The translations under genes were made by a program, and so were the position numbers. Under the pieces are notes generated by a model, which did no database searches, was not told the origin of the DNA, and saw nothing but the letters and a program-made list of their open reading frames with translations. This document shows positions 38,042 through 48,695 of a stretch of 64,000 nucleotides of DNA, piece by piece (within the stretch, counting starts at the first letter, position 1; each line of letters starts with the position of its first letter). Origin of the DNA: Prosthecobacter debontii (GTDB lineage Bacteria; Verrucomicrobiota; Verrucomicrobiia; Verrucomicrobiales; Akkermansiaceae). The stretch spans positions 62,001 to 126,000 of the forward strand of contig CAMAXN010000001.1 of the NCBI GenBank assembly GCA_945862245.1. Direction: 5' to 3'.

Positions 38042-38638
38042 ATGAAAAAATTGATTCTCAACATTTTGCTAGGTCTCGCCGTCACGGTGGTGGTCGATGC
38101 TTACAATTTTCGCACTGTAATTATTGATCCTGGCCACGGAGGCCATGACAAAGGCGGGCAATGGGGTCGCGTTTACGAGAAGCATCTCGCGCTTGATACT
38201 TCTGTTCGCTTGGAGTCACACCTAAGGAAAATGGGCTATAATACTGTTCTCACACGCCGCAGTGATTACTTCGTTTCGCTGCCGGGCAGGATGACGATGG
38301 CAAAAAAATACAGAAATGCGATTTTTGTCAGCGTTCACTACAACTACACTTGGAAGCAACATGTGAGTGGCATCGAAACATTTTACCACAGCAAGCAAAG
38401 CCATAAACTCGCGCAGGATGTGCACCGGGGTGTGATGAGACGGGTGAAAGTCGTTGATCGCGGCGTCAAATATGCCCGCTACTACGTAATTCGGAATACG
38501 AACATGCCTTCGGTCTTGTTCGAGGGTGGTTTTGTCAGCAATTCAAACGAACGTAGCCGGGTGAAGACCGCCTCGTTCCGCGACGCGGTCGCGCGCGGTA
38601 TTGCAGAAGGTGTCCATCGCTTCCGCCAAGGAGGCTGA
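38042..38638 (+). CDS. N-acetylmuramoyl-L-alanine amidase
   Basis: VIIDPGHGGHDKGG; FVSVHYNYTWKQHVSGIETFYH; VLFEGGFVSNSNER. Confidence 0.93.
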   Translation: MKKLILNILLGLAVTVVVDAYNFRTVIIDPGHGGHDKGGQWGRVYEKHLALDTSVRLESHLRKMGYNTVLTRRSDYFVSLPGRMTMAKKYRNAIFVSVHYNYTWKQHVSGIETFYHSKQSHKLAQDVHRGVMRRVKVVDRGVKYARYYVIRNTNMPSVLFEGGFVSNSNERSRVKTASFRDAVARGIAEGVHRFRQGG

Positions 38639-38843
38639 GAGTGTTTCCGATTCCTTTGATGGGCTACATGCCCTCAAGCATTTAAAGCTCAGGGAAAATT
38701 TTTTCAGTTTCAATTCCAGATGAATTAGTCGCAAAGCTCGTCAAGCTTCACTCGGTTGAATGAAAGTCTCGCAGCTGATTTCAAACAAAAAAAACCACCA
38801 GCCCTTTTAGAGATGGCGGTTATAAACTTTGTTTGGATTTGCG

Positions 38844-39829
<986 letters not shown>

Positions 39830-39896
39830 TACGCCGTTGGGTTTGGATGTCACCTAGCCGAAAATAAGTCCGTTTTACGCACTCCAGAGGTCTATA

Positions 39897-40420
39897 TCAA
39901 AGTCCGGTATTGATTACTGCGTGCTCGTCGTAGCGGGCTTGGGTATTTGTTTGGCTATGGATGTAGCCCAGAATCGCTTGCACCGGCACGTTTTTGAGTA
40001 GTCATGTGATCCGAGTGTTCGTTAGCTTATCTCGCGGGTTTTGGATGATGAAATTCGGAGTGATCACTCCATTGCTCGCTTTCTCGATGGCAAATTCGAG
40101 TGCGGCAAACGCATCGCTTATGAATGCTTCCTCTATACGGTAAACTGGGATGTTCACTCTGCCAATTTTTGCTTCGGCAGCTTTGGTTCTGATAGAGACA
40201 GCCTCAATTTTAACCTTTCCTGCACGGAAGCGGGCGTTGACATGCTCCGGAACTAACTGCAGCGCAGCGTGGTAAGCGGTGCTTGCGGTGGTGGGTTTCC
40301 CTGCTTTCTCTGAGGCAAGTCCTCTTTCCGATAATATTCTTCCGCCTTTTCGGCTGCGGTTTGAGCTAAAGCGCTATGCCCTGAGTTAGCCATACCCAAG
40401 AAAGCAATATAGATTTTCAC
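39897..40420 (-). pseudogene. Decayed secreted protein with TPR-like and STN-like segments
   Basis: Translating the minus strand gives VKIYIAFLGMANSGHSALAQTAAEKAEEYYRK / frameshift / GLASEKAGKPTTASTAYHAALQLVPEHVNARFRAGKVKIEAVSIRT...FIIQNPRDKLTNTRIT*LLKNVPVQAILGYIHSQTNTQARYDEHAVINTGL. Confidence 0.75.
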
Positions 40421-40516
40421 GATCACGCAAATTTAAACAAAAAACCGTTGAGAGGCTATAGGATAGTTGGGGAGATTTTTTCCGTAGGTTGAAAAATCGA
40501 ATGGGGTTCCAGAGCT

Positions 40517-41257
40517 TCATGAACGCGTGGACACCGATATGACTTCCTTTAATAATCCGGCCATGACATGGGCGGCGGACGTTCCGGTTTCCAGCACCTC
40601 CTCATGGCTGAGGTTTTTCTGCATCCCTGCTGCCCAGTTCGTGAGGCAAGAGAAGCCAACGACGCGCAATCCGAGCGCACGTGCTTGGATTGCCTCGAGG
40701 ACGGTGCTCATGCCGACAGCATCCGCGCCGATCGTCCGCAGCATTCGTATTTCCGCCGGTGTCTCGTACTGCGGGCCACGCAAACTGGCATAGATCCCCT
40801 CGTTGAGCTTCATGCTTTGGTTTGACGCCGCTGTTCTGAAAGCCGTACGCCATAGCGCGTCATAAGGCTCACTCATATCGATGAAGTTCGCACCAGATAG
40901 CGGGCTTGTGCCAGTCAAATTGAGATGATCGGAAAGCATCATCCACTCGCCTGGTGCGAAGTCCCGGTTCAAGGTGCCTGCCGCGTTTGTAAGGACAAGG
41001 GAGTCCACGCCTTGCTCTGCCATCCAACGCACTCCCGCCGTCACCGCTTCCGCTCCATGACTTTCATAGAGATGCACACGACCCTTCATCAGGATGACAT
41101 CCGTGCCGCCAAGTTTGCCGAAGATGAATTTCCCCGCATGTCCGGGCACGGTGGAAACGGCGAGCCCCGCCTCCGCGAAACTGATCTCGCGGGTGATATC
41201 TACCTCTTCCGCCAATACGCCCAATCCAGATCCCAACACGATTCCAATCATTTCCAT
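40517..41257 (-). CDS. punA: Purine nucleoside phosphorylase
   Basis: GIVLGSGLG; VLTNAAGTLN; RGPQYETPAEIRMLRTIGADAVGMSTV. Confidence 0.93.
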   Translation of the reverse strand: MEMIGIVLGSGLGVLAEEVDITREISFAEAGLAVSTVPGHAGKFIFGKLGGTDVILMKGRVHLYESHGAEAVTAGVRWMAEQGVDSLVLTNAAGTLNRDFAPGEWMMLSDHLNLTGTSPLSGANFIDMSEPYDALWRTAFRTAASNQSMKLNEGIYASLRGPQYETPAEIRMLRTIGADAVGMSTVLEAIQARALGLRVVGFSCLTNWAAGMQKNLSHEEVLETGTSAAHVMAGLLKEVISVSTRS

Positions 41258-41338
41258 CTCTATCTTGATATGCGCCGTTCGTCATGATTTTTTTTCGCTA
41301 ATCGCTAACATTGCTTTGCATCTCCGAATAAATCCCCC

Positions 41339-41794
41339 ATGCTGTGTGTGATGTCAATTATCGCTTGGATCACGGTTTCGTTGCTATTTATTCCGCTCCT
41401 TACCCAGTGTAGTTCTTATTACGCGCCTACTACGCAAGCGGTAACCGGTCCCTTCGACAGTCGTGGCAATTATATCGAGGAATGGGTGGATACTCCAAAA
41501 AAATGGTATCGTCCAACTTCTCCAACGAATCTTCCCAAGCCTACCACTGCACCAAGGTATCCCGCCCTTCCGCAGATTGCCGCGCTCGAGTCACGACCAA
41601 GTCCTTCCGTTTCCACGCCCAAGCCGGCACCCGTCAAACCCAAGCCACAGGTTTTGAAATATTCCGTGAAGAAAGGTGATAGCCTCAGCCGCATTGCCAG
41701 CAGGCACGGAATCGGTCTAAGCTCACTCCGCCGTGCAAACGGGATTTACGGAGATCTCATCCGCCCGGGACAGGTGCTCACGATTCCCAAGTGA
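41339..41794 (+). CDS. LysM-domain putative lipoprotein
   Basis: YSVKKGDSLSRIASRHGIGLSSLRRANGIYGDLIRPGQVLTIPK; Cys near the N-terminal hydrophobic segment (LLTQCSS). Confidence 0.85.
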   Translation: MLCVMSIIAWITVSLLFIPLLTQCSSYYAPTTQAVTGPFDSRGNYIEEWVDTPKKWYRPTSPTNLPKPTTAPRYPALPQIAALESRPSPSVSTPKPAPVKPKPQVLKYSVKKGDSLSRIASRHGIGLSSLRRANGIYGDLIRPGQVLTIPK

Positions 41795-41886
41795 AACGCT
41801 ATTTCTGACCCGACGTGGAGTATTTCCATTTGGCAAGTTCAGGTACCTCGTTAATGTGACAGCACGTAAGAATACTGCGAAATCAT

Positions 41887-44800
41887 ATGAAACACCTGCG
41901 CACCGCACTTTCCGCTGCATTCCTGCTGGCCATTGCCCCTGCCACCTTTGGAGCCGCTGCTTTCCAAGCCTTCGAAGGTGATGGCTTTGATGACTGGCAG
42001 GTGACCGGCACCGCCTTCGGACTCTCTCCGGTCCATGGTAAGTATGATGGGATGAAAACGGATATTAAGGCGTACGCCAACGAAGCCTTCGCGCTTTCCG
42101 CCCACGGCGGTATGGATGCGATCGGGACGTTGACCTCGGCGGAGTTTACCATCACCCAGAACTACATCGCTTTCCTCATAGCGGGCGGCAATCAAGCCAG
42201 TAAAACCTGTGTCCAACTTATTGTGGATGGCAAGGTTGCAATGGAGGCAACGGGAAAGCGCAGCCCCATCTTTCAATCCGTGCAATTCGATGTCACCGAA
42301 CTAAAAGGAAAGAAGGCGCGCTTGCGGGCGGTGGATGATGCCAAGGGCGACTGGGGCTTCATCGCCCTAGATCATGTAATTTTCACCAACAACGCGAATG
42401 ATAAATTCCCTTCTTCTACGAATGGCGGAAAACCTTTTGTAGCGGGACTTGTCTCCACACCCGAGCTGGCCGGGGCAACGATACCAGAAGGCACGATATT
42501 GAAAGTGGCTGCAGATTTTAAAAACCAATCAATCAAATCCCCCACCGCGCTTACCTTTGACGAACAGGGTAATATCTACATTGCGGAAACTCACCGTTTC
42601 CGCCACGGCGTCGAGGACGACCGCAACAACCTTTTCTGGTATCTCGATGACCTCGCCGCAAAAACCACGGATGACCGTCTCAAATTGCACGAGAAGTGGT
42701 ATGAAAAAGTTTCCAAGAAATTCATGACAGAGAAATCTGAAGTAATCCGCCGCCTTTCCGATAGTGATGGCGATGGTTCCTTCGACAAAGTCAACGTGTT
42801 CTCCGATGGCTATAATGACGTGCTCGATGGAACGGGTGCCGGCGTATTTTTCTACGACGGCTCGCTCTATTTCGCCTGCATTCCCAAGATCTACAAGCTG
42901 CGCGACACAGATAACGATGGAGCGGCGGATGAGAAAAAGATCGTGGAAGAAGGCTTCGGCGTGCGGATTTCACTTTCCGGCCATGACCTCAACGGCTTCA
43001 CCCTTGGCCCTGACGGGCGCATTTATGGCACAATTGGCGACCGTGGCTATTCGCTGATCACTAAAGAGGGTAAAGAATATGATTACCCGAATGAGGGTGC
43101 GGCGTTTCGTTTCGAGCCGGACGGCACAGGCTTCGAGGTCTTCCACACCGGCCTGCGTAACCCCAAGGAGATCGCCTTCGATGAACTCGGCGATGCTTTC
43201 AGCGTGGATAATAATTCCGACCAAGGCGACAAGGCGCGCATCGTCTATCTCGTTGAGGGCGGCGAGACCGGCTGGCAGATGGAGCATCAGGCGATGCATA
43301 CCTTCCACCGCAACATCGGCCTTGAGAAGCGCCCGCCGAGCCGCTGGATGAACGAACGGATATGGGAGATGCGCAATGATGAACAGCCCGCCTACATTCT
43401 GCCGCCCTCCGCGTTTCTCAGCGCCGGCCCCTCCGGCCTCACTTACCATCCTGGCACCGGTTTCTTGGAAAGCGAAAAAGGCCGCTTTTTGATCTGCGAT
43501 TACAAAGGCGGCGCGGCCAGCTCCGGCATTTGGTCTTTCGAAATGGAACCCGACGGCGCGGGTATGAAAATGTCCGATGCCCGCCAGTTCAACTGGGGAA
43601 TCGCTGCTACCGATGTGGAGTATTCCTTCGACGGCCGCGTATTCATCACCGATTTCGTTACCGGCTGGCAATCCCACGACGAAGGCCGCCTGCTCTCCAT
43701 CAGCGCGGGCGACAACATGTATCTCCCGGATAAAACCAAAGAGGCCGCGAAGCTTATATCCGAAGGCTTCGATCAACGCGAATCCGCCGAACTTGCGAAA
43801 CTCCTCTCTCACGCCGATTCCCGGGTTCGTCTTCGTGCCCAAGTCGCTTTGACCCGTAAGGCGGATGCCATCGCGGTTTTCAAAAAGGCAACGGAATCCG
43901 AAGATCAAATCGAGCGTATTCACGGCCTCTGGGGGCTTGGCATCATCGCCCGCCGTGGCTCAGTCCCGTCGCCCTCGGGCGAATTCACTACCTTGCCGAA
44001 GAAAGGCCTGCGCGAGGACGCCGCAAACACCATTCTTCCACTTCTAAAGGATCCCGATCCGGAAATCCGCGTCCAAGCGCTGCGATCCATAGCCGAGGGG
44101 CCGCTCTCCGGGAACGCACTGCCATTTGGTGCGCTGCTTTTGGATGATTCTTCGCGCGTCCGCTTCGCTGCGGGCATCGCAATCGGAAAAACTAAGGCGA
44201 TCGGTCACTACTCCGCTGTGCTAGATTTGCTAAGGAAAAACAACAATCGCGACCTGTTTCTGCGCCACGCTGGAATCTACGCGCTCGAGCACATGGCTAA
44301 GAATCCCCGGCAAGTTAGCGCACTTACTTCCGATCCCTCGCCCGCCGTCCGCCTCGCCGCGGTTGTCGCATTGCGTCGGATGAAAAGTATTGAGGTCGCC
44401 CGTTTCGTCAAAGACCCTGACCCCAAGGTCCAAGATGAGGTGATTCGCGCGATTCAGGATCTTGATATGATCGACATGCGCCCATTGGTTGCAGAGTTGT
44501 TAGATGATCTTGGAAACCGCAAATGGTCGGACTTCATGCTGCGCCGCCTGATCCACAACGCCTACCGTGTCGGCACGGCGGAGAATGCTGCCCGCATCCT
44601 TGCTGTCGCCGCGAACAAGTCGCTACCCACCGAAGTCCGCGAGGAGTCCCTGCGGCTGATCGGTATGTGGGAGAAACCTTTCCCCGCCGATCAACTCAGC
44701 GGCCATTGGCGTCCGCTTGAGGCGCGCCCGCTTGATACTCTCAAGCCCGCCCTTAAGAAAGCGTTGCCCGTCCTGCTAAAGTCCGATGGGTTCCTGCTCG

Positions 44801-46413
44801 CTGGTACGCTCGCGCTCGTCGACAAATACGAAATCAATATTGCTTCCTTAGATGACGAATCCCTCAGACTCATCGTTACGAAAGCCGAGCTCTCCGGCGA
44901 TGCCCGCGCCAAGGCCCTGACGATTTACATTCGCCGCGATGGGGAAGGTCTCAACGATTTACTCGCACAGGTAGCAACCGATTCCTCCAATGAACTTGCC
45001 GTTACCGCGCTCGATGAATTGGCGAAGCGCGATCCGCAGGCCGCTCTCGCTACCGTCGAGGCTGCAGCCAGCTCTGACGACGCTTCACGCGTCCAGAAAG
45101 CATGGGGTGTACTGGCCGGCATTCCGGGAGACGGTGCGGCCGCGTTCATCGCCGCCAGCCTTGGGAAACTCAAGGAAGCGAACGGTGTCTCGCTGGGTGC
45201 TATAGAACTCATCGCCGCGGCAAAATCCCGCAAGGAACCCGCCGTCGCCGCAGCGCTCGCAGTTTACGACAAGGCGGTGGCCGAGAACTCAGATCCGCTT
45301 GCGAAATACAACATTTCCCTTGAAGGCGGCGACCCCGTCAAAGGTGCGGCTCTGTTCGGATCACATCCCGTGGGTCAATGCATGCGCTGCCACAAGGCGG
45401 AGGACAAAGCGCACGCTGGAGGTGGGGACGCCGGCCCCAACCTAGCCGGAATTGCGAAACGCCATGATCGCCGTTACCTTCTGGAGTCCATCGTGAACCC
45501 CGCCGCCGTGGTAACTCCCGGTTACGGCATCACCTCGGTCACGTTCAAAAACGGGGCGACTCTCGGTGGATCGATGGTGGCGCAGACCCCAGATCATCTC
45601 GACATCGTTACCCCCGAGAAATTGCTCCGCATCAATCGCACGGACATCGAGTCATTTACTCCGCCGGTTTCCGCGATGCAGCCGATGGGCGATCTCATCA
45701 AGCCCGAGGAGACCCGGGATCTCGTAGCGTGGCTGGACTCGCTCACCAAGGAACAGGAAAAAATACCGGACAGGAAACCGGAGATCGTCGATCCTTCGAA
45801 ACTCCCCGGCACGAAACCGCAGTCGAGCAACAAACCTTTCGAACAGACCCTGATCCCCATCGCGACCGGAGGGGATGCCGCCGCAGAACCCGTCGCGCCC
45901 ATCGATCCGAAACTCGGCGCGCAACAATACATGCTTTGCGGTGCCTGCCACGGCCAGCAGGGCGAAGGCACCGCCGCTGCTCCGCCCCTTGCCGGATCGG
46001 AATGGGTAACCGGCTCGGCGGAGAACCTAATCCGAATCCAGCTCCGCGGCCTCACCGGCCCAATCAAGGTAAAGGGCAAGGAATACAATTTTCCCGTCGG
46101 GATGATGGCCATGGCCTATCAGACCGACGAGCAGATCGCCGCCGTGCTTACGCATGTCCGCTCCAATTTCGGTAACAAAGCCGCCCCCGTGACTGCTATC
46201 GATGTCGCCGCTCTTCGCAGCGAGGTGGGAAAACCACAGCTCATCGTCACAGATTTGATTCAGCCGGAGCTGCCCTCAGTACTGGAAAAGACAGCCGACG
46301 TGAAAGAATCTAAATATCAAAATATGAAATCCTCGTCTGGATTGCCTCCATGGGTATTTACCGGAATTGGTTTTTTCGCCTTAGTCTGTATTGTAGGCGT
46401 ATTCAGGAAGTGA
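41887..46413 (+). CDS. PVC-type membrane-anchored multidomain dehydrogenase-like protein with HEAT repeats and two cytochrome c motifs
   Basis: Propeller-like IYIAETHRFRHGVEDD...DGRIYGTIGDRGYS; HEAT-like DPDPEIRVQALRSIAEGP; CMRCH and CGACH; C-terminal TM WVFTGIGFFALVCIVGVF. Confidence 0.88.
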   Translation: MKHLRTALSAAFLLAIAPATFGAAAFQAFEGDGFDDWQVTGTAFGLSPVHGKYDGMKTDIKAYANEAFALSAHGGMDAIGTLTSAEFTITQNYIAFLIAGGNQASKTCVQLIVDGKVAMEATGKRSPIFQSVQFDVTELKGKKARLRAVDDAKGDWGFIALDHVIFTNNANDKFPSSTNGGKPFVAGLVSTPELAGATIPEGTILKVAADFKNQSIKSPTALTFDEQGNIYIAETHRFRHGVEDDRNNLFWYLDDLAAKTTDDRLKLHEKWYEKVSKKFMTEKSEVIRRLSDSDGDGSFDKVNVFSDGYNDVLDGTGAGVFFYDGSLYFACIPKIYKLRDTDNDGAADEKKIVEEGFGVRISLSGHDLNGFTLGPDGRIYGTIGDRGYSLITKEGKEYDYPNEGAAFRFEPDGTGFEVFHTGLRNPKEIAFDELGDAFSVDNNSDQGDKARIVYLVEGGETGWQMEHQAMHTFHRNIGLEKRPPSRWMNERIWEMRNDEQPAYILPPSAFLSAGPSGLTYHPGTGFLESEKGRFLICDYKGGAASSGIWSFEMEPDGAGMKMSDARQFNWGIAATDVEYSFDGRVFITDFVTGWQSHDEGRLLSISAGDNMYLPDKTKEAAKLISEGFDQRESAELAKLLSHADSRVRLRAQVALTRKADAIAVFKKATESEDQIERIHGLWGLGIIARRGSVPSPSGEFTTLPKKGLREDAANTILPLLKDPDPEIRVQALRSIAEGPLSGNALPFGALLLDDSSRVRFAAGIAIGKTKAIGHYSAVLDLLRKNNNRDLFLRHAGIYALEHMAKNPRQVSALTSDPSPAVRLAAVVALRRMKSIEVARFVKDPDPKVQDEVIRAIQDLDMIDMRPLVAELLDDLGNRKWSDFMLRRLIHNAYRVGTAENAARILAVAANKSLPTEVREESLRLIGMWEKPFPADQLSGHWRPLEARPLDTLKPALKKALPVLLKSDGFLLAGTLALVDKYEINIASLDDESLRLIVTKAELSGDARAKALTIYIRRDGEGLNDLLAQVATDSSNELAVTALDELAKRDPQAALATVEAAASSDDASRVQKAWGVLAGIPGDGAAAFIAASLGKLKEANGVSLGAIELIAAAKSRKEPAVAAALAVYDKAVAENSDPLAKYNISLEGGDPVKGAALFGSHPVGQCMRCHKAEDKAHAGGGDAGPNLAGIAKRHDRRYLLESIVNPAAVVTPGYGITSVTFKNGATLGGSMVAQTPDHLDIVTPEKLLRINRTDIESFTPPVSAMQPMGDLIKPEETRDLVAWLDSLTKEQEKIPDRKPEIVDPSKLPGTKPQSSNKPFEQTLIPIATGGDAAAEPVAPIDPKLGAQQYMLCGACHGQQGEGTAAAPPLAGSEWVTGSAENLIRIQLRGLTGPIKVKGKEYNFPVGMMAMAYQTDEQIAAVLTHVRSNFGNKAAPVTAIDVAALRSEVGKPQLIVTDLIQPELPSVLEKTADVKESKYQNMKSSSGLPPWVFTGIGFFALVCIVGVFRK

Positions 46414-46416
46414 TCT

Positions 46417-46893
46417 TCACCTCACCAAATCCTCTTCATACAGCAACCTGAAGCCGCTGCGGTTGAGAATGCTGGTTGCGAAATCGTAATCCTCCACATG
46501 CATCGCGAGCAGCGCCTTGCCGTCGGGGCCGGGCAGCATCGCATAGGCGAAATCCACGTTTGTTTCGGCGATCATTAAGATATCGAGACACTTGAGCAGA
46601 TCTGGTCCGGCCTCTTTCAGTGCGAGAACCACCAGTTCGCAGCTGGTGTGTGGAATTCCTTTTTCGCAGAAAATTGACTCCGCTAGATCTGGATTGGAAA
46701 GCACAAGCCTCGCGATGGTGGCGTCACGCGAATCCTGCACGCTCAAGCCGATCACCTCAATACGTGAAGATCGCAGAAGCTTTACAAGTGACGCGAGCGC
46801 GCCCACACGGTTCGGCAGCATCACTGAAAACTGCCGCACCGGCGTCCCGTTCTTTGCCACCAGCCCGCCGCCGCTTTCGTATTCCTGATCCAT
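46417..46893 (-). CDS. ACT-domain protein
   Basis: FSVMLPNRVGALASLVKLLRSSRIEVIGLSVQDS and a second ACT-like half. Confidence 0.82.
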   Translation of the reverse strand: MDQEYESGGGLVAKNGTPVRQFSVMLPNRVGALASLVKLLRSSRIEVIGLSVQDSRDATIARLVLSNPDLAESIFCEKGIPHTSCELVVLALKEAGPDLLKCLDILMIAETNVDFAYAMLPGPDGKALLAMHVEDYDFATSILNRSGFRLLYEEDLVR

Positions 46894-46899
46894 CTGTGT

Positions 46900-47265
46900 T
46901 TATCCTTTCGAGCCGCGCAGGCGCAGCGTACGCACTTCGCCGCTGGTGGTTTCTTCGATGACGATCTGACCGGGACGTACGTCGTTCACAATGAATTCGC
47001 GCCCGTCCTCACAATTGAATTTCTGCCCGGGCTTCGCAACGTATCTGCGTCCCGTCGCCGCATCCATGATTTTTGGATCGAAACCTACGTCCACCATTTT
47101 GCGGATTATAGAAATATCGTTGCTTCGCACCGCAGAGAACCATCCCTCTGAACTCATCGTATAACCCGCTTCGCTGATTTCCTTCGCGGCTGCATTAGAT
47201 TTGCTTCGGCAGTCCGATAAGAATAGGACGGCGGCAAAGGCAATCAGTAGCCTTAATAAAAACAT
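46900..47265 (-). CDS. Hypothetical lipoprotein
   Basis: AAVLFLSDCRSKSN lipobox-like start; small intact ORF. Confidence 0.6.
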   Translation of the reverse strand: MFLLRLLIAFAAVLFLSDCRSKSNAAAKEISEAGYTMSSEGWFSAVRSNDISIIRKMVDVGFDPKIMDAATGRRYVAKPGQKFNCEDGREFIVNDVRPGQIVIEETTSGEVRTLRLRGSKG

Positions 47266-47373
47266 ACTGCTTTATACTTTAAATAGCTTAATCATTCAAT
47301 CTTCAATTCAACGTGTGGGAAAAATGAACAAATAGAAGCCAACATGCCGTTTTATGTATTAACTTAAGTAAGA

Positions 47374-47952
47374 ATGTCCGCGATCGAATCCCCCGTCAAA
47401 AGCTCACCCGCCGCCGCCGCATGGCGCGAGTGGTTGGAGGAGCACGCTCCGAAATTGTTCCTTTTTGCCAGAAACCAGACCCGCACCTATCAGGATGCTC
47501 AGGATGTACTCCAGGACGCTATAGTAAAACTTATGGATAAAATCCGCGGCGGTGAGTTCGTGGGAGGACAGGACGCATGGCCGCCATACTTATATGCGAC
47601 CATACGCAGGCTCGCTATCGACCTCTCACGAAAAGACGATCGCCGTAAGCGCCGCGAGGATAATGTTTCCGCCGACCTTGAGGCGGGGCAGTTCGAAGCG
47701 TTCCATCCGTGGTTCGATAGCGAAGGGTGCAACGATGAAACGCGCTTACAGCTTGAGGGTGCACTGAAATCGCTCCCAGATAAATTTTCCGAAGTGATCA
47801 TAATGAAGATCTGGGGCGAGAAAACCTTTGCGGAAATTGGTGAGGTATTAGGAATTTCCCAAAACACGGCAGCCTCCCGGTATCGCTATGGTCTCGAAGC
47901 ATTGAAGCGCGAACTCGGCACAGCCCATCGCAGGGGAGATCTTACCCTTTAA
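47374..47952 (+). CDS. ECF-type RNA polymerase sigma factor
   Basis: AQDVLQDAIVKLMD region 2; LPDKFSEVIIMKIWGEKTFAEIGEVLGISQNTAASRYRYGLEALKREL region 4. Confidence 0.92.
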   Translation: MSAIESPVKSSPAAAAWREWLEEHAPKLFLFARNQTRTYQDAQDVLQDAIVKLMDKIRGGEFVGGQDAWPPYLYATIRRLAIDLSRKDDRRKRREDNVSADLEAGQFEAFHPWFDSEGCNDETRLQLEGALKSLPDKFSEVIIMKIWGEKTFAEIGEVLGISQNTAASRYRYGLEALKRELGTAHRRGDLTL

Positions 47953-47980
47953 GTTCGCACAGGAGAATCAGCAAACCACC

Positions 47981-48640
47981 ATGTCCAAAATGCCTACCAT
48001 CACTGAGCAGGAGCTCAGCAATCTTCAGCCTACAGGCCTCGATGAGGATTTCCTCGCACGTCTCACTGCCTGTGCGGACGGGACAGATCTGAACATCACT
48101 GAGGGTGAGGCTGTGTTTGAGGCACACCTCCGCGCGCTTCGCCCTAGACCAATCCCTGGCACTCTTAAGACTTCTCTTCTCAACGCGCTGGGTGATACGC
48201 CCTTCGCGCTAGATGAGATAATCGTCCTATTCAATAAGCCTTCCTCCGCCTCGGTCATGTCCGGCAAGAAACTCAGTGCTTTCCGGTTCAATGTCGCCGC
48301 CGCCGCTGTTGCACTGCTCGGATCACTCACCGCTTTCCTAATTCCTGAAGGAATCAGAAAAGGCCAAAGTGCTGAAACTGGGGATGCAACCGGATTCGTC
48401 CCCGCACCGATTACTAACACGCCCTCGCAGATCAAAACCGCGCCTTCGCAGATTGCTCCGGCCTCCATCAGTAGCCATACCCGCGATGAGGGAGTGATCT
48501 GGAGCGATAAGAACCAGCCTCACCGTATACTACGCCGCATCTATATGGATCAGGTGCTAACAAAGGATGCCGCTGGCAATTTCTTCCCCGAGCTGCGTCC
48601 GCGTGTGGAATACGTGATCATTCCCGATAAAATTGACTGA
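47981..48640 (+). CDS. Single-pass membrane protein, putative anti-sigma factor
   Basis: Cytoplasmic N-terminus, TM VAAAAVALLGSLTAFLIP, periplasmic tail; directly downstream of the sigma gene. Confidence 0.6.
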   Translation: MSKMPTITEQELSNLQPTGLDEDFLARLTACADGTDLNITEGEAVFEAHLRALRPRPIPGTLKTSLLNALGDTPFALDEIIVLFNKPSSASVMSGKKLSAFRFNVAAAAVALLGSLTAFLIPEGIRKGQSAETGDATGFVPAPITNTPSQIKTAPSQIAPASISSHTRDEGVIWSDKNQPHRILRRIYMDQVLTKDAAGNFFPELRPRVEYVIIPDKID

Positions 48641-48695
48641 TTTTCCGCAAAAACATCTAACATCTACTATGCATATAGTTACTGATACATCAGAC

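Noticed and set aside
40041-40256. 71-aa plus-strand ORF
   Set aside because: It is antisense to the decayed secreted-protein gene and shows no motif.
42970-43923. 317-aa minus-strand ORF inside the 1508-aa gene
   Set aside because: Antisense of a well-supported coding region with no recognisable motif.
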